Below, piece after piece: positions 26,119 to 34,352 of a stretch of 64,000 nt of DNA. The DNA comes from Gammaproteobacteria bacterium Ga0077536 (GTDB taxonomy: Bacteria > Pseudomonadota > Gammaproteobacteria > Ga0077536). The notes under the pieces were generated by a model. It was not told where the DNA came from, made no database searches, and saw only the letters and a list, made by a program, of their open reading frames with translations. Numbering within the stretch: the stretch's first letter is position 1; the number at the start of each line of letters is the position of its first letter. Position numbers and translations under genes: made by a program. The stretch is taken from NCBI GenBank assembly GCA_001464935.1, contig LNEL01000034.1, positions 1 through 64,000 of the forward strand, in the 5' to 3' direction.

Positions 26119-28713
26119 TCACGCCGTCTTCGTTGCCGCGAGGAAGTCCTGCGCGAACCGCTGCAGCACGCCACCTGCTTCGTACACCGATACCTCTTCG
26201 GCGGTATCGAGCCGGCAGGTGACCGTCACCTCGACGCGTTCGCCGTTGCGCCGATGAACGACCAGCGTGAGATCCGCGCGCGGTGTCGGCGTGCCGACGA
26301 CGTCGTAGGTCTCGGTGCCGTCGAGCGCCAGCGTCTTGCGATTGACGCCCGTCTTGAACTCGAGCGGCAGCACGCCCATGCCGATGAGGTTCGTGCGATG
26401 GATACGCTCGAAGCCTTCGGCGACGATGGTCTCCACGCCCGCGAGACGCACGCCCTTGGCCGCCCAGTCGCGCGAGCTGCCCTGGCCGTAGTCGGCACCG
26501 GCAATGATGATCAGCGGCTGTTTGCGGTTCATGTAGGTCTCGATCGCTTCCCACATGCGCATGACCTTGCCGTCCGGCTCCACGCGCGCGAGTGACCCCT
26601 TCTTGACCTTGCCGTCGACCACCGCCATCTCGTTGACGAGCTGCGGGTTCGCGAAGGTCGCCCGCTGCGCGGTGAGATGATCGCCGCGGTGGGTCGCATA
26701 GGAGTTGAAGTCTTCTTCGGGCAGGCCCATCTTCGCGAGATATTCGCCGGCCGCGCTGTCGAGCAGGATGGCGTTCGACGGCGACAGGTGATCGGTGGTG
26801 ATGTTGTCCGGCAACACCGCCAGCGGCCGCATGCCCTTCAGCGTGCGCTCACCGGCCAACGCACCTTCCCAGTACGGCGGGCGGCGGATGTAGGTCGACT
26901 GCGGGCGCCAGTCGTACAGCGGACTCACCGTCGCCGCCGGTCCACCCTTCTGTTCGAACATCGGGATGTACACCTGGCGGAACTGCTCCGGCTTCACGCT
27001 GCTCGCGACGATGGCGTCGATCTCGGCGTCCGACGGCCAGAGATCCTTCAGCCTGATCGGCGCGCCATTCGCATCGGTCCCGAATGCATCCTTCTCGATG
27101 TCGAAACGAATCGTGCCGGCGAGCGCGTAGGCGACGACCAGCGGCGGTGAGGCCAGAAACGCCTGCTTCGCGTACGGATGGATGCGGCCGTCGAAGTTGC
27201 GATTGCCGGAGAGCACGGCGGTCGCGTAGAGATCGCGGTCGATGATCTCCTGCTGAATCTTCGGGTCCAGCGCCCCGGACATGCCGTTGCACGTGGTGCA
27301 TGCGAACGCCACGATGCCGAAGCCGAGTTTCTCGAGCTCGGCCTTGAGGCCCGCCTCTTCGAGGTAGAGCGCGACCGTTTTCGACCCCGGCGCCAGCGAG
27401 CTCTTGACCCACGGCTTGCGCAGGAGTCCCGCGCGGTTCGCATTGCGCGCCAGCAGGCCCGCCGCGATCACGTTCCGCGGATTCGACGTGTTGGTGCAGC
27501 TCGTGATCGCCGCAATGATGACGGCACCATCCGGCATCTGGCCGGGCACGTCCTCCCATTTGCCGGCAATCCCCTTCGCAGCGAGGTCGCTGGTCGAGAC
27601 CCGCGCGTGCGGGTTGCTGGGGCCTGCCATGTTGCGCACCACGCTCGACAGATCGAACGACAGTTCACGCTCGTAAACCACCTGTTTCAGGCTGTCCGAC
27701 CACAGACCCGCTTCCTTCGCATAGGTCTCGACGAGCTTCACCTGCTCGGCCGAACGCCCGGTGAGTGTCAGGTAGTCGAGCGTCTGCTGATCGATCGAGA
27801 ACATCGCCGCCGTCGCGCCGTATTCGGGCGCCATGTTGGAGATGGTGGCGCGGTCACCGAGCGTCAACGAGGACGCGCCTTCGCCATGAAACTCGAGATA
27901 GGCACCGACCACTTTCGATTTGCGCAGGAACTCGGTCAGGGCGAGCACCAGGTCGGTCGCCGTGATGCCGGGCTGCAGTTTGCCCGTCAGCTTGACGCCG
28001 ACGATCTCCGGCAGACGCATCCACGAAGCCCGGCCCAGCATCACGTTCTCGGCCTCGAGGCCACCGACACCAACCGCTATCACGCCCAGCGCATCCACGT
28101 GCGGCGTGTGGCTGTCGGTGCCGACACAGGTGTCGGGAAACGCCACGCCATCGATCGCATGGATCACCGGCGACATCTTCTCCAGATTGATCTGGTGCAT
28201 GATACCGTTGCCGGCGGGGATCACGACGACATTGTCGAACGCGAGCTTCGTCCAGTTGATGAAGTGAAAGCGATCTTCGTTGCGGCGATCCTCGATCGCG
28301 CGGTTCTTCTCGAACGCGTTCGGATCGAAACCACCGCACTCGACGGCCAGCGAATGGTCGACGATCAACTGCACCGGCACCACCGGATTGACCTTCGCGG
28401 GGTCGCCGCCCTGGTCGGCGATGGCGTCGCGCAGGCCGGCGAGATCGACCAGCGCGGTCTGGCCCAGGATGTCGTGACAGACGACCCGGGCCGGGAACCA
28501 CGGAAAGTCGAGATCGCGGCGAACCTCGATGATCTGGGTCAGGCAGTCGGTGACGATGGCCGGATCCGCGCGGCGCACGATGTTCTCGGCGTGCACGCGC
28601 GCGGTGTACGGCAGCCGGTCCCACGCGCCGGGCTTGATGGCGTTGACGGCGGCACGCGCGTCGAAATAATCGAGCTTCGTGCCGGGCAGCGGTTTGCGAT
28701 ATTCAGCGTTCAT
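26119..28713 (-). CDS. acnD: Fe/S-dependent 2-methylcitrate dehydratase AcnD
   Basis: 864 residues, an aconitase-family enzyme of full AcnD length. The three 4Fe-4S ligands are C406 (TSCTNTSN) and C472, C475 (CTTCNGMSG). Other family blocks are PDTCVGTDSHTPHVDALGV and, in the C-terminal swivel domain, YGQGSSRDWAAKG with RTNLIGMGVLPLEF. It dehydrates 2-methylcitrate in the propionate-oxidising methylcitrate cycle. The AcnD-PrpF pair replaces the PrpD-type dehydratase of enteric bacteria. It starts 18 bp after the prpC stop. Confidence 0.96.
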   Translation of the reverse strand: MNAEYRKPLPGTKLDYFDARAAVNAIKPGAWDRLPYTARVHAENIVRRADPAIVTDCLTQIIEVRRDLDFPWFPARVVCHDILGQTALVDLAGLRDAIADQGGDPAKVNPVVPVQLIVDHSLAVECGGFDPNAFEKNRAIEDRRNEDRFHFINWTKLAFDNVVVIPAGNGIMHQINLEKMSPVIHAIDGVAFPDTCVGTDSHTPHVDALGVIAVGVGGLEAENVMLGRASWMRLPEIVGVKLTGKLQPGITATDLVLALTEFLRKSKVVGAYLEFHGEGASSLTLGDRATISNMAPEYGATAAMFSIDQQTLDYLTLTGRSAEQVKLVETYAKEAGLWSDSLKQVVYERELSFDLSSVVRNMAGPSNPHARVSTSDLAAKGIAGKWEDVPGQMPDGAVIIAAITSCTNTSNPRNVIAAGLLARNANRAGLLRKPWVKSSLAPGSKTVALYLEEAGLKAELEKLGFGIVAFACTTCNGMSGALDPKIQQEIIDRDLYATAVLSGNRNFDGRIHPYAKQAFLASPPLVVAYALAGTIRFDIEKDAFGTDANGAPIRLKDLWPSDAEIDAIVASSVKPEQFRQVYIPMFEQKGGPAATVSPLYDWRPQSTYIRRPPYWEGALAGERTLKGMRPLAVLPDNITTDHLSPSNAILLDSAAGEYLAKMGLPEEDFNSYATHRGDHLTAQRATFANPQLVNEMAVVDGKVKKGSLARVEPDGKVMRMWEAIETYMNRKQPLIIIAGADYGQGSSRDWAAKGVRLAGVETIVAEGFERIHRTNLIGMGVLPLEFKTGVNRKTLALDGTETYDVVGTPTPRADLTLVVHRRNGERVEVTVTCRLDTAEEVSVYEAGGVLQRFAQDFLAATKTA

Positions 28714-28731
28714 GATGTTTCCGCGCTCCGC

Positions 28732-29886
28732 TTACTTGCGGTCCTTGAGCGGCACGAACTTCTGGTCTTCCGGACCGACGTAGTTCGCGCTCGGGCGGAT
28801 GATCTTGCCGTCGATGCGCTGTTCGATGACGTGCGCCGACCAGCCGGACGTGCGGGCAATCACGAACAGCGGCGTGAACATCGCGGTCGGCACCCCCATC
28901 ATGTGGTAGCTCACCGCGCTGAACCAGTCGAGGTTCGGGAACATCTTCTTGATTTCCCACATCACCGTCTCGAGGCGCTCGGCGATGTCGTACATCTTCA
29001 TGTTCTTCTCTTCGGCCGACAGCTGGCGCGCGACTTCCTTGATCACCTTGTTGCGCGGATCGCCGACGGTGTAGACCGGATGGCCGAAGCCGATGACGAC
29101 TTCCTTGCGCTCGACGCGGGCACGGATGTCGGCTTCGGCCTCGTCCGGATTGTCATAGCGCTTCTGGATCTCGAACGCGACTTCGTTGGCGCCGCCGTGC
29201 TTGGGGCCGCGCAGGGCACCGATGCCGCCGCAGATCGCGGAGAACATGTCGGAACCCGTGCCGGCGACGACGCGCGAGGCGAAGGTCGAGGCGTTGAACT
29301 CGTGCTCCGCGTACAAGATCAGCGAGGTATGCATCGCGCGCACCCAGCTCTCGCGCGGCTTCTCGCCGTGGAGCATGTGCAGGAAGTGGCCGCCAATCGA
29401 ATCGTCGTCGGTCTCCACTTCGATGCATTTGCCGTTGTGGCTGAAGTGATACCAGTACAGCAGCATCGAACCGAGCGAGGCCATCAGCTTGTCGGCGATG
29501 TCGCGCGCACCGGGATGATTGTGGTCGTCCTTCTCGGGCGACAGGCAGCCGAGCACGGACACGCCGGTGCGCATCACGTCCATCGGATGCGCGTTCGGCG
29601 GCAGTTCTTCGAGCGCGGACTTCAGCGCTGCCGGCAGGCCGCGCAGGGCCTTCAGCTTGGCCTTGTAACCGGCGAGTTCGGCCGCGTTCGGGAATTTTCC
29701 GTGCACCAGCAGATGGGCGATTTCCTCGAATTCGCAGGTGTTCGCGATATCGAGAATGTCGTAGCCGCGATAGTGCAGGTCGTTGCCACTGCGGCCGACG
29801 GTGCACAGCGCCGTGTTGCCGGCGGCGGTGCCGGACAGGGCCACGGATTTCTTCGGTTTCGGCAGAGTCGAGGGGGTATCGGACAT
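28732..29886 (-). CDS. prpC: 2-methylcitrate synthase PrpC
   Basis: 384 residues from the ATG at 29886 (AGGAG upstream), citrate-synthase fold. Blocks: [18 protein letters not shown], the active-site histidine regions GPKHGGANE and [14 protein letters not shown], and [13 protein letters not shown] at the C-terminal arginine site. It condenses propionyl-CoA with oxaloacetate. Third gene of the prp operon, 44 bp after the prpB stop. A GTG or ATG start further upstream (29934) would add 16 residues without family support. Confidence 0.96.
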   Translation of the reverse strand: MSDTPSTLPKPKKSVALSGTAAGNTALCTVGRSGNDLHYRGYDILDIANTCEFEEIAHLLVHGKFPNAAELAGYKAKLKALRGLPAALKSALEELPPNAHPMDVMRTGVSVLGCLSPEKDDHNHPGARDIADKLMASLGSMLLYWYHFSHNGKCIEVETDDDSIGGHFLHMLHGEKPRESWVRAMHTSLILYAEHEFNASTFASRVVAGTGSDMFSAICGGIGALRGPKHGGANEVAFEIQKRYDNPDEAEADIRARVERKEVVIGFGHPVYTVGDPRNKVIKEVARQLSAEEKNMKMYDIAERLETVMWEIKKMFPNLDWFSAVSYHMMGVPTAMFTPLFVIARTSGWSAHVIEQRIDGKIIRPSANYVGPEDQKFVPLKDRK

Positions 29887-29930
29887 GGTGTCAGTCTCCT
29901 GTTGAAATCGTGCTGGGACGGCTGACGCCG

Positions 29931-30815
29931 TCATTTGCCCTTCTGGAACAGCTGGTCGAGCTTGTCTTCGTAGGCATGGTAGCCGAGGAAATCATAGAGT
30001 TCGGACCTCGGCTGCATCATGTCGACGACGTTCTTCTGCGTGCCTTCGCTGCGGATGGCCTGCATCACCGTCAGCGCGGCGCGCTGCATCGCGCGGGTCG
30101 GCGACAACGGATAGAGCACCATCGCGATGCCCTGCTCGCCGAGTTCATCGCGGCCGTAGTAGGGCGTGGTGCCGAACTCGGTGATGTTCGCGAGCACCGG
30201 GACTTTCACCGCGTCGCAGATCTGCTTGTACATCGTGATGTCCGTCATCGCCTCGGCGAAGATCGCGTCGGCACCGGCTTCGACGAATGCGCCGCAGCGA
30301 TCGATCACGCCCTGCAGCCCTTCGACCTGCAGCGCGTCAGTGCGCGCCATCAGCACGAAGTCCGGATCGGTCTTGGCATCGGCGCCGGCCTTGATGCGAT
30401 CGACCATTTCCTCTGTCGAGACCACTTCCTTGTTCGGCCGATGGCCGCAGCGCTTCTGCGACACCTGGTCTTCCATGTGCACCGCGGCGGCACCGGCGGC
30501 GATCATCTGCTTGACGGTACGGGCGATGTTGAACGCGCCACCCCAGCCGGTATCGATGTCGACGAGCATCGGCGTGTCGACCTGGCTCGTGATACGGCGG
30601 ACATCGGTGAGCACGTCGTCGAGCGAGGTCATGCCGAGGTCGGGCAGGCCGTAGGAGTAGTTCGCGACGCCGGCACCCGACACGTAAATGGCGCGATAGC
30701 CGGTGCGCTGCGCCATCATCGCCGCGAAGGCGTTGACGGTGCCGATGATCTGCAAGGGCTTCTCTTCGCGGAGCGCGAGGCGGAAGCGGCCGCCGGCGGT
30801 GAGGGTCTGCGTCAT
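29931..30815 (-). CDS. prpB: 2-methylisocitrate lyase PrpB
   Basis: 294 residues, phosphoenolpyruvate-mutase/isocitrate-lyase superfamily. The catalytic loop KRCGH is at residues 121-125 with C123, preceded by the metal-site blocks VDIDTGWGG and VHMEDQ. It splits 2-methylisocitrate into pyruvate and succinate, the last step of the cycle. The ATG overlaps the prpR stop by 4 bp (ATGA), so regulator and enzyme are co-translated. Confidence 0.97.
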   Translation of the reverse strand: MTQTLTAGGRFRLALREEKPLQIIGTVNAFAAMMAQRTGYRAIYVSGAGVANYSYGLPDLGMTSLDDVLTDVRRITSQVDTPMLVDIDTGWGGAFNIARTVKQMIAAGAAAVHMEDQVSQKRCGHRPNKEVVSTEEMVDRIKAGADAKTDPDFVLMARTDALQVEGLQGVIDRCGAFVEAGADAIFAEAMTDITMYKQICDAVKVPVLANITEFGTTPYYGRDELGEQGIAMVLYPLSPTRAMQRAALTVMQAIRSEGTQKNVVDMMQPRSELYDFLGYHAYEDKLDQLFQKGK

Positions 30816-31495
30816 GTGTTCTCCTTCATGTGTTTTTCGATGTTCTGTCGGGCCGAACTGATGTGCCGGCGCATCAGCATCTCGGCGAGATCGCCGTCGC
30901 GCGCCTCGATGGCTTCGACGATGCGCTGATGCTCGCCGAAGGCCTTCTGCGGGCGGTTCGCGTAGGCGCTCACCTGGTAGCGATACATCCGGATGCGATG
31001 GTAGAGCTCGCCGATCAGCAGTTCTGTCAGCGCGGTGTTGTGACTGCCCTGGATCACGCGGTAGTGGAAGTCGAGATCGCCTTCCTGCTGAAAGTAGGCC
31101 GTGTCGGCCCGCAGGGCCTCATCCTGCTCATGGGTGACCAGCAGGTCCTTGAGGCCGGCGACCTCGGCGGCGGTCATGTACATCGCGGCAAGGCGCGCGG
31201 CCATGCCCTCGAGCGCCTCACGCACGTAGTAGATCTCGAGCAGCGCGGCATAGCCCAGCGATGCGATGCGGATGCCGACGTGCGGCGTGCGCTCGACGAG
31301 TCGGCGCGACTCGAGCCGCCGGAGCGCCTCGCGCAGCGGTCCGCGGCTGGTGCCGAACCGCTCGGCCAACTCTGTCTCCCCGACCCTCGAACCGGGCGGG
31401 ATCTCGCCCCGGACGATTGCATCCTGCAAAGCCTCGAATACGCGGTCGGCGGAGGTCCGCAGCGCCTTGTCGTCTTCGATGTCGGGGTTGTACAC
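30812..31495 (-). CDS. prpR: GntR/FCD-family regulator of the methylcitrate operon (PrpR-type)
   Basis: About 227 residues: winged-helix DNA-binding domain (residues about 10-75, [28 protein letters not shown] cited as a region) and a C-terminal FCD ligand domain with the metal-site pattern [14 protein letters not shown] and [12 protein letters not shown] place the start at GTG 31495 because a near-consensus promoter lies just upstream at 31532-31560 and a palindromic operator overlaps what would be codons of a longer version. Longer starts at ATG 31567 or TTG 31576 would put the promoter inside the gene. First gene of the operon, so it is autoregulated. The inducer is likely a cycle intermediate such as 2-methylcitrate (inference). 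Confidence 0.88.
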   Translation of the reverse strand: MYNPDIEDDKALRTSADRVFEALQDAIVRGEIPPGSRVGETELAERFGTSRGPLREALRRLESRRLVERTPHVGIRIASLGYAALLEIYYVREALEGMAARLAAMYMTAAEVAGLKDLLVTHEQDEALRADTAYFQQEGDLDFHYRVIQGSHNTALTELLIGELYHRIRMYRYQVSAYANRPQKAFGEHQRIVEAIEARDGDLAEMLMRRHISSARQNIEKHMKENT

Positions 31496-31501
31496 GAGTC
31501 T

Positions 31502-31513
31502 ATTGTGGACAAT
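31502..31513 (-). promoter_or_regulatory. Operator O1, ATTGTGGACAAT
   Basis: ATTGT and ACAAT arms around a 2-nt centre, a typical FCD/GntR-type half-site pair. It lies just downstream of the inferred transcription start (around 31525), where bound repressor would block transcription. Confidence 0.7.
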
Positions 31514-31531
31514 GTATTCGGCTGGAGTGCC

Positions 31532-31560
31532 AAAATAGCCCGCGAGCGGGGGTCGGTCAA
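31532..31560 (-). promoter_or_regulatory. Sigma-70 promoter of the prp operon
   Basis: On the minus strand TTGACC (31560-31555) and TATTTT (31537-31532) are separated by exactly 17 bp. The predicted start point is near 31525, about 30 nt before the GTG of prpR. It is flanked on both sides by ATTGT-N2-ACAAT palindromes. Confidence 0.75.
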
Positions 31561-31565
31561 CCCGC

Positions 31566-31577
31566 ATTGTCGACAAT
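31566..31577 (-). promoter_or_regulatory. Operator O2, perfect palindrome ATTGTCGACAAT
   Basis: A perfect 12-bp palindrome immediately upstream of the -35 hexamer. Its centre is 64 bp from that of O1, about six helical turns, so both sites face the same side of the DNA. Confidence 0.75.
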
Positions 31578-31914
31578 CAAGCGACCGGCGGGCGGAAATG
31601 AGACTCGGGGCAAACATTCGCCCGGCCTGGACGGGCCGCCGGGTACATGGCCCGCGGCGCGCGGGTGCCTGACCGGCGGGTGGAAAAAGACGGCGGACGC
31701 CGCCTGCGGCGGGTGAACGAGCGAGGGGCGCTCGCCCACGGTACGCATGGCCCCCCGGTCAACGCCGTTCGCCGGGGCGCGCGCCTGGCAGTCGACGGCC
31801 TCGCGATGTCGTCACCGGCCTGCCAGGCAGCCGGCCGCCGCCGCGCGGCCGCCGGGTCACCGCCGGGCTGCCAACGGGCGAGGCCCGCACCGTGCGCAGT
31901 CGGGGTGACGCCGG
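31578..31914. other. 337-bp non-coding interval between prp operon and monooxygenase gene
   Basis: Very GC-rich DNA with several short hairpins, for example GAGCG/CGCTC pairing around 31720-31735. It lies downstream of the monooxygenase stop and upstream of the prp promoter. I find no gene with a ribosome-binding site and no repeat. Confidence 0.5.
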
Positions 31915-33555
31915 CTAGGAGAACCGCATGCCCTGGTAGCCGTCCGCGGCGACCTGCTCGAGCGTGGCACGGTACTTCGGCGCACCGCCGTTGTAGACGA
32001 GATGGCGAATCGTGCCGTGCTCGTGGCCGTCGACATTGTCGTTGTAACCGGTGAACCAGCTCTTCGCTTTGCGCATCAGCACCGACTCGTACATCTTGGC
32101 GACGTGGCGCGTCCAGCGTTCCTCGGCCTCGGGAGTGGCTTCAATTCGGGTGTAGCCGTGCTGCCACGCGAACTCGAGCAGGGCCATGACCCAGTCGACG
32201 CCGACTTCGATGCTGCGCGGGAAGTTCGTCGACGACGATCCGCTCTGCGGACCGGCCACCGTGATCAGGTTCGGAAAACCGTGCACCTGCAGGCCAAGGA
32301 AGGTCACCGGACCGTCCTTCCACTTCGCGCGCAGCGTCTGGCCACCGCTGCCGCGGATGTCGATGCGATCGAAGGTGCCGGTGATGGCGTCGAAGCCTGT
32401 CGCATACACGATGATGTCGAACTCGTATTCCCGCCCGCTGGTGCGGATGCCGGTTTCAGTGATGCACTCGATCGGTGTTTCCTTGATATCGACCAGGTGT
32501 ACGTTGTCGCGGTTGTAGGCTTCGTAATAGCGCGTTTCGAGCGGCACACGCTGAATGCCGAAACCATGATCCTTGGGAATCAGCTTCTCGGCGATCGCCG
32601 GATCGTTGACACGGCGGCGGATGCGCTCGGCGATGTACTCGGAGAACTCGGCGTTCGCCGCCTCGTCCATGAAGATTTCGCGGAAGTTCGCGAGCCAGAT
32701 ACCGAAGCCCGGTTCATCGTAAAGCCGATCCCACAGGGCCACGCGCTCCTCGCGGGTGACCTCGTAGAAGCCGCGACGATCGGGTTCGTGCTCGAACCCG
32801 CCGGGGCTGCGCAGGCATTTGTCGAAGATTTCGTCGTAGCGCGCGCGGATCTCGTTCATCTCCTGCTCGGAGATCGGGCGATTGTGCAGGGGCGCGCACC
32901 AGTTCGGCCGACGCTGGAAGACCGTCAGTTCGCCGACCTTGTCCGCAATCTCGGCAATCACCTGCACGCCGGTCGCGCCGGTGCCGATCACCGCGACGCG
33001 CTTGCCGGCGAGTTCGACGCCTTCGTGCGGCCAGTAGTAGGTATGGAACGAGGGGCCCTTGAAGCGCTCGATGCCCGCCACGCGTGGCATCGTCGGCGCG
33101 GACAACAGCCCGAGGCCCGTGATCAGGAAACGGCAGCTGAGTTGCCGGCCGTTCGTGAACGTCAGGCGCCACAGCGCAGCCGCGTCGTCGAAATGCGCCG
33201 ACTCGACCTTGTGATTGAACTGCATGTCGCGCCGCAGATCGAACTTGTCGGCCACGTAGTTCAGGTAGCGAAGATTCTCCGGCTGGCTCGAGAAGCGTTC
33301 TTTCCAGTGCCACTCGTTCAACAGTTCCTTCGAAAAGGAATAGCCATAGGTATAGGACTCAGAGTCGAAGCGACAGCCTGGATAGCGGTTGTGGTACCAG
33401 GTGCCGCCGAGGTCCGCGGCCGCATCGACCACTGTCGTCGGGATGCCGCGTTCGCGCAGCCGGTAGAGCTGATAAAGGCCGGCGACGCCGGCGCCAATGA
33501 CGATGACCTCAAAATCCGGGCTGGTCTTCTCCACGCCCTGTGCCTGTGTGCTCAT
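31915..33555 (-). CDS. Type I Baeyer-Villiger flavin monooxygenase
   Basis: 546 residues from the ATG at 33555. The FAD site is VIVIGAGVAGLYQLYRL, the NADPH site is VAVIGTGATGVQVIAEI, and between them stands the family fingerprint F-K-G-P-S-F-H-T-Y-Y-W-P (FxGxxxHxxxWP), which separates Baeyer-Villiger enzymes from other flavoprotein monooxygenases. Other supporting blocks are DLGGTWYHNRYPGCRFD and YATGFDAITG. These enzymes insert oxygen next to ketones to make esters or lactones. Cyclohexanone- or steroid-type ketones are common substrates, but the substrate here is not determined. It stands alone, divergent from the miniprotein gene at 33758. Confidence 0.92.
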   Translation of the reverse strand: MSTQAQGVEKTSPDFEVIVIGAGVAGLYQLYRLRERGIPTTVVDAAADLGGTWYHNRYPGCRFDSESYTYGYSFSKELLNEWHWKERFSSQPENLRYLNYVADKFDLRRDMQFNHKVESAHFDDAAALWRLTFTNGRQLSCRFLITGLGLLSAPTMPRVAGIERFKGPSFHTYYWPHEGVELAGKRVAVIGTGATGVQVIAEIADKVGELTVFQRRPNWCAPLHNRPISEQEMNEIRARYDEIFDKCLRSPGGFEHEPDRRGFYEVTREERVALWDRLYDEPGFGIWLANFREIFMDEAANAEFSEYIAERIRRRVNDPAIAEKLIPKDHGFGIQRVPLETRYYEAYNRDNVHLVDIKETPIECITETGIRTSGREYEFDIIVYATGFDAITGTFDRIDIRGSGGQTLRAKWKDGPVTFLGLQVHGFPNLITVAGPQSGSSSTNFPRSIEVGVDWVMALLEFAWQHGYTRIEATPEAEERWTRHVAKMYESVLMRKAKSWFTGYNDNVDGHEHGTIRHLVYNGGAPKYRATLEQVAADGYQGMRFS

Positions 33556-33646
33556 GATTGATGCCCTGGAAAACAGCGCCCAGTTTAGCGCCGGCCCGCG
33601 CCAGGACCCAGCGACGCGCGGCAACCCGCCCCCGGCGCGGGGACTG

Positions 33647-33664
33647 ATACAAACGCTTAACAAA
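33647..33664 (+). promoter_or_regulatory. Direct repeat ATACAAA-N4-TAACAAA upstream of second miniprotein gene
   Basis: Units at 33647-33653 and 33658-33664 are 11 bp apart and match the sites at 9346 and (inverted) 7081. The second unit ends 27 bp before ACAGTCGG, the same distance as at the first locus although intervening bases differ. Confidence 0.6.
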
Positions 33665-33691
33665 CGGGCCGTGTCCGGTCGTCTGGCGGAT

Positions 33692-33709
33692 ACAGTCGGC
33701 GCGCAGACT
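33692..33709 (+). promoter_or_regulatory. Shared promoter core ACAGTCGG-N4-CAGACT
   Basis: Same two elements and spacing as 9391-9408. CAGACT is the likely -10. The coding start is 49 bp further on. Confidence 0.5.
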
Positions 33710-33757
33710 TGGCTCCAAGGTCGAAGCAAACGACCAAGCCATCAAAGGAAAGCCGAC

Positions 33758-33877
33758 ATGACCAAGATCCTGCACAACGAAACGACTGCCGCGATGCTCG
33801 CCGGCGTGGCCGGTTTTGCGATGTGGGCGGCGTTCATCGCCGTCATCGCCTCGCGCCACGCAATGCCCGTGTGGTGA
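33758..33877 (+). CDS. 39-residue single-helix membrane miniprotein, paralogue of 9456-9578
   Basis: MTKILHNETTAAMLAGVAGF leads into a hydrophobic helix with WAAFIAVIA and the ending SRHAMPVW. ATG at 33758 follows AAAGGAAAG; the 16 bases up to and including the start region (GGAAAGCCGACATGAC) are identical to the first locus. Substitutions between the two copies are mostly silent or conservative (N/H, A/T, I/M, L/V, M/F, L/I). One membrane helix, short polar N-terminus, Arg-His near the C-terminus. A U-tract terminator at 33986-34017 closes a short transcript. Unknown family and function. Confidence 0.8.
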   Translation: MTKILHNETTAAMLAGVAGFAMWAAFIAVIASRHAMPVW

Positions 33878-33985
33878 TGAGTCACTGACGGGCGCGGCCC
33901 GCGCTGCGCCCGCCCCCGAATCCCCAGCGCGATGCGGCGGCACCCCCTCTCCATCCCCCCGCCCCGGATCGCGCCTTTCAACCAC

Positions 33986-34017
33986 GCCGCGTGCCCGACT
34001 GGACGCGGCTTTTTTTT
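33986..34017 (+). terminator. Rho-independent terminator after miniprotein gene
   Basis: GCCGCGT pairs with ACGCGGC around a 10-nt loop, followed by eight T residues. It makes the miniprotein transcript monocistronic, about 300 nt long, and isolates it from the third miniprotein gene. Confidence 0.8.
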
Positions 34018-34068
34018 GCCTGTTCCCGGACGCTGCACGGCGCCGTCTACGAATCTCGAACGTGACGG

Positions 34069-34109
34069 CAACAAACTGCAATCGAAGGGTTACGCAGTCA
34101 CCTGATACT
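34069..34109 (+). promoter_or_regulatory. Weak version of the repeat-controlled promoter before third miniprotein gene
   Basis: One good unit CAACAAA (34069-34075) is followed 11 bp later by a degenerate unit AATCGAA. A possible -10, GATACT (34104-34109), begins 29 bp after the good unit, exactly one 11-bp step less than at the two stronger loci. A hairpin GGCCGG/CCGGCC lies in the presumed leader (about 34118-34134). Confidence 0.35.
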
Positions 34110-34168
34110 GAGCATCAGGCCGGCGCTGCCGGCCCGATCATCAAAACCAGCTATTGAAAGGAATGTAC

Positions 34169-34288
34169 ATGAACACCAGCAGCCAGGAGTTTGCCGCCGT
34201 CGTCGTCACCGCATTGGCGGCGGTGGCCGGATGGGCCTACCTGATCAGTGAACTCGCCTACAAGCTCGCCTACCCGACGGTGATCTGA
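34169..34288 (+). CDS. 39-residue membrane miniprotein, third and divergent family member
   Basis: MNTSSQEFAAVVVTALAAVA precedes a helix with WAYLISELA and the ending YKLAYPTVI. ATG at 34169 follows AAAGGA at 7-nt spacing. Aligned on its single tryptophan with the other two miniproteins, the residues W, A(+1), I(+4), A(+8), R/K(+10), A(+12) and P(+14) coincide without gaps, which I take as homology despite low overall identity. It lies 291 bp downstream of the second member, beyond a terminator. Confidence 0.7.
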   Translation: MNTSSQEFAAVVVTALAAVAGWAYLISELAYKLAYPTVI

Positions 34289-34352
34289 TGAGGCGCGGCG
34301 CGCAACTCACCGCGTGGCGGTCGGCGGCGATACGCCCCGGCCGCCTGCGGCC

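Noticed and set aside
26119-29934. Plus-strand open frame of over 900 codons antisense to acnD and prpC
   Set aside because: Arises from strong GC bias opposite two well-identified enzymes. The product is His/Arg-rich with no domain.
31578-31914. Short open frames rich in Arg/Gly in the gap upstream of the prp promoter
   Set aside because: No ribosome-binding site and composition typical of non-coding GC-rich DNA.
33509-34081. Minus-strand open frame of 190 codons across the second miniprotein gene
   Set aside because: It is the antisense shadow of the miniprotein and promoter. It resembles the antisense frame at the first locus only because the sense DNA is conserved, and third-position changes follow the sense frame.
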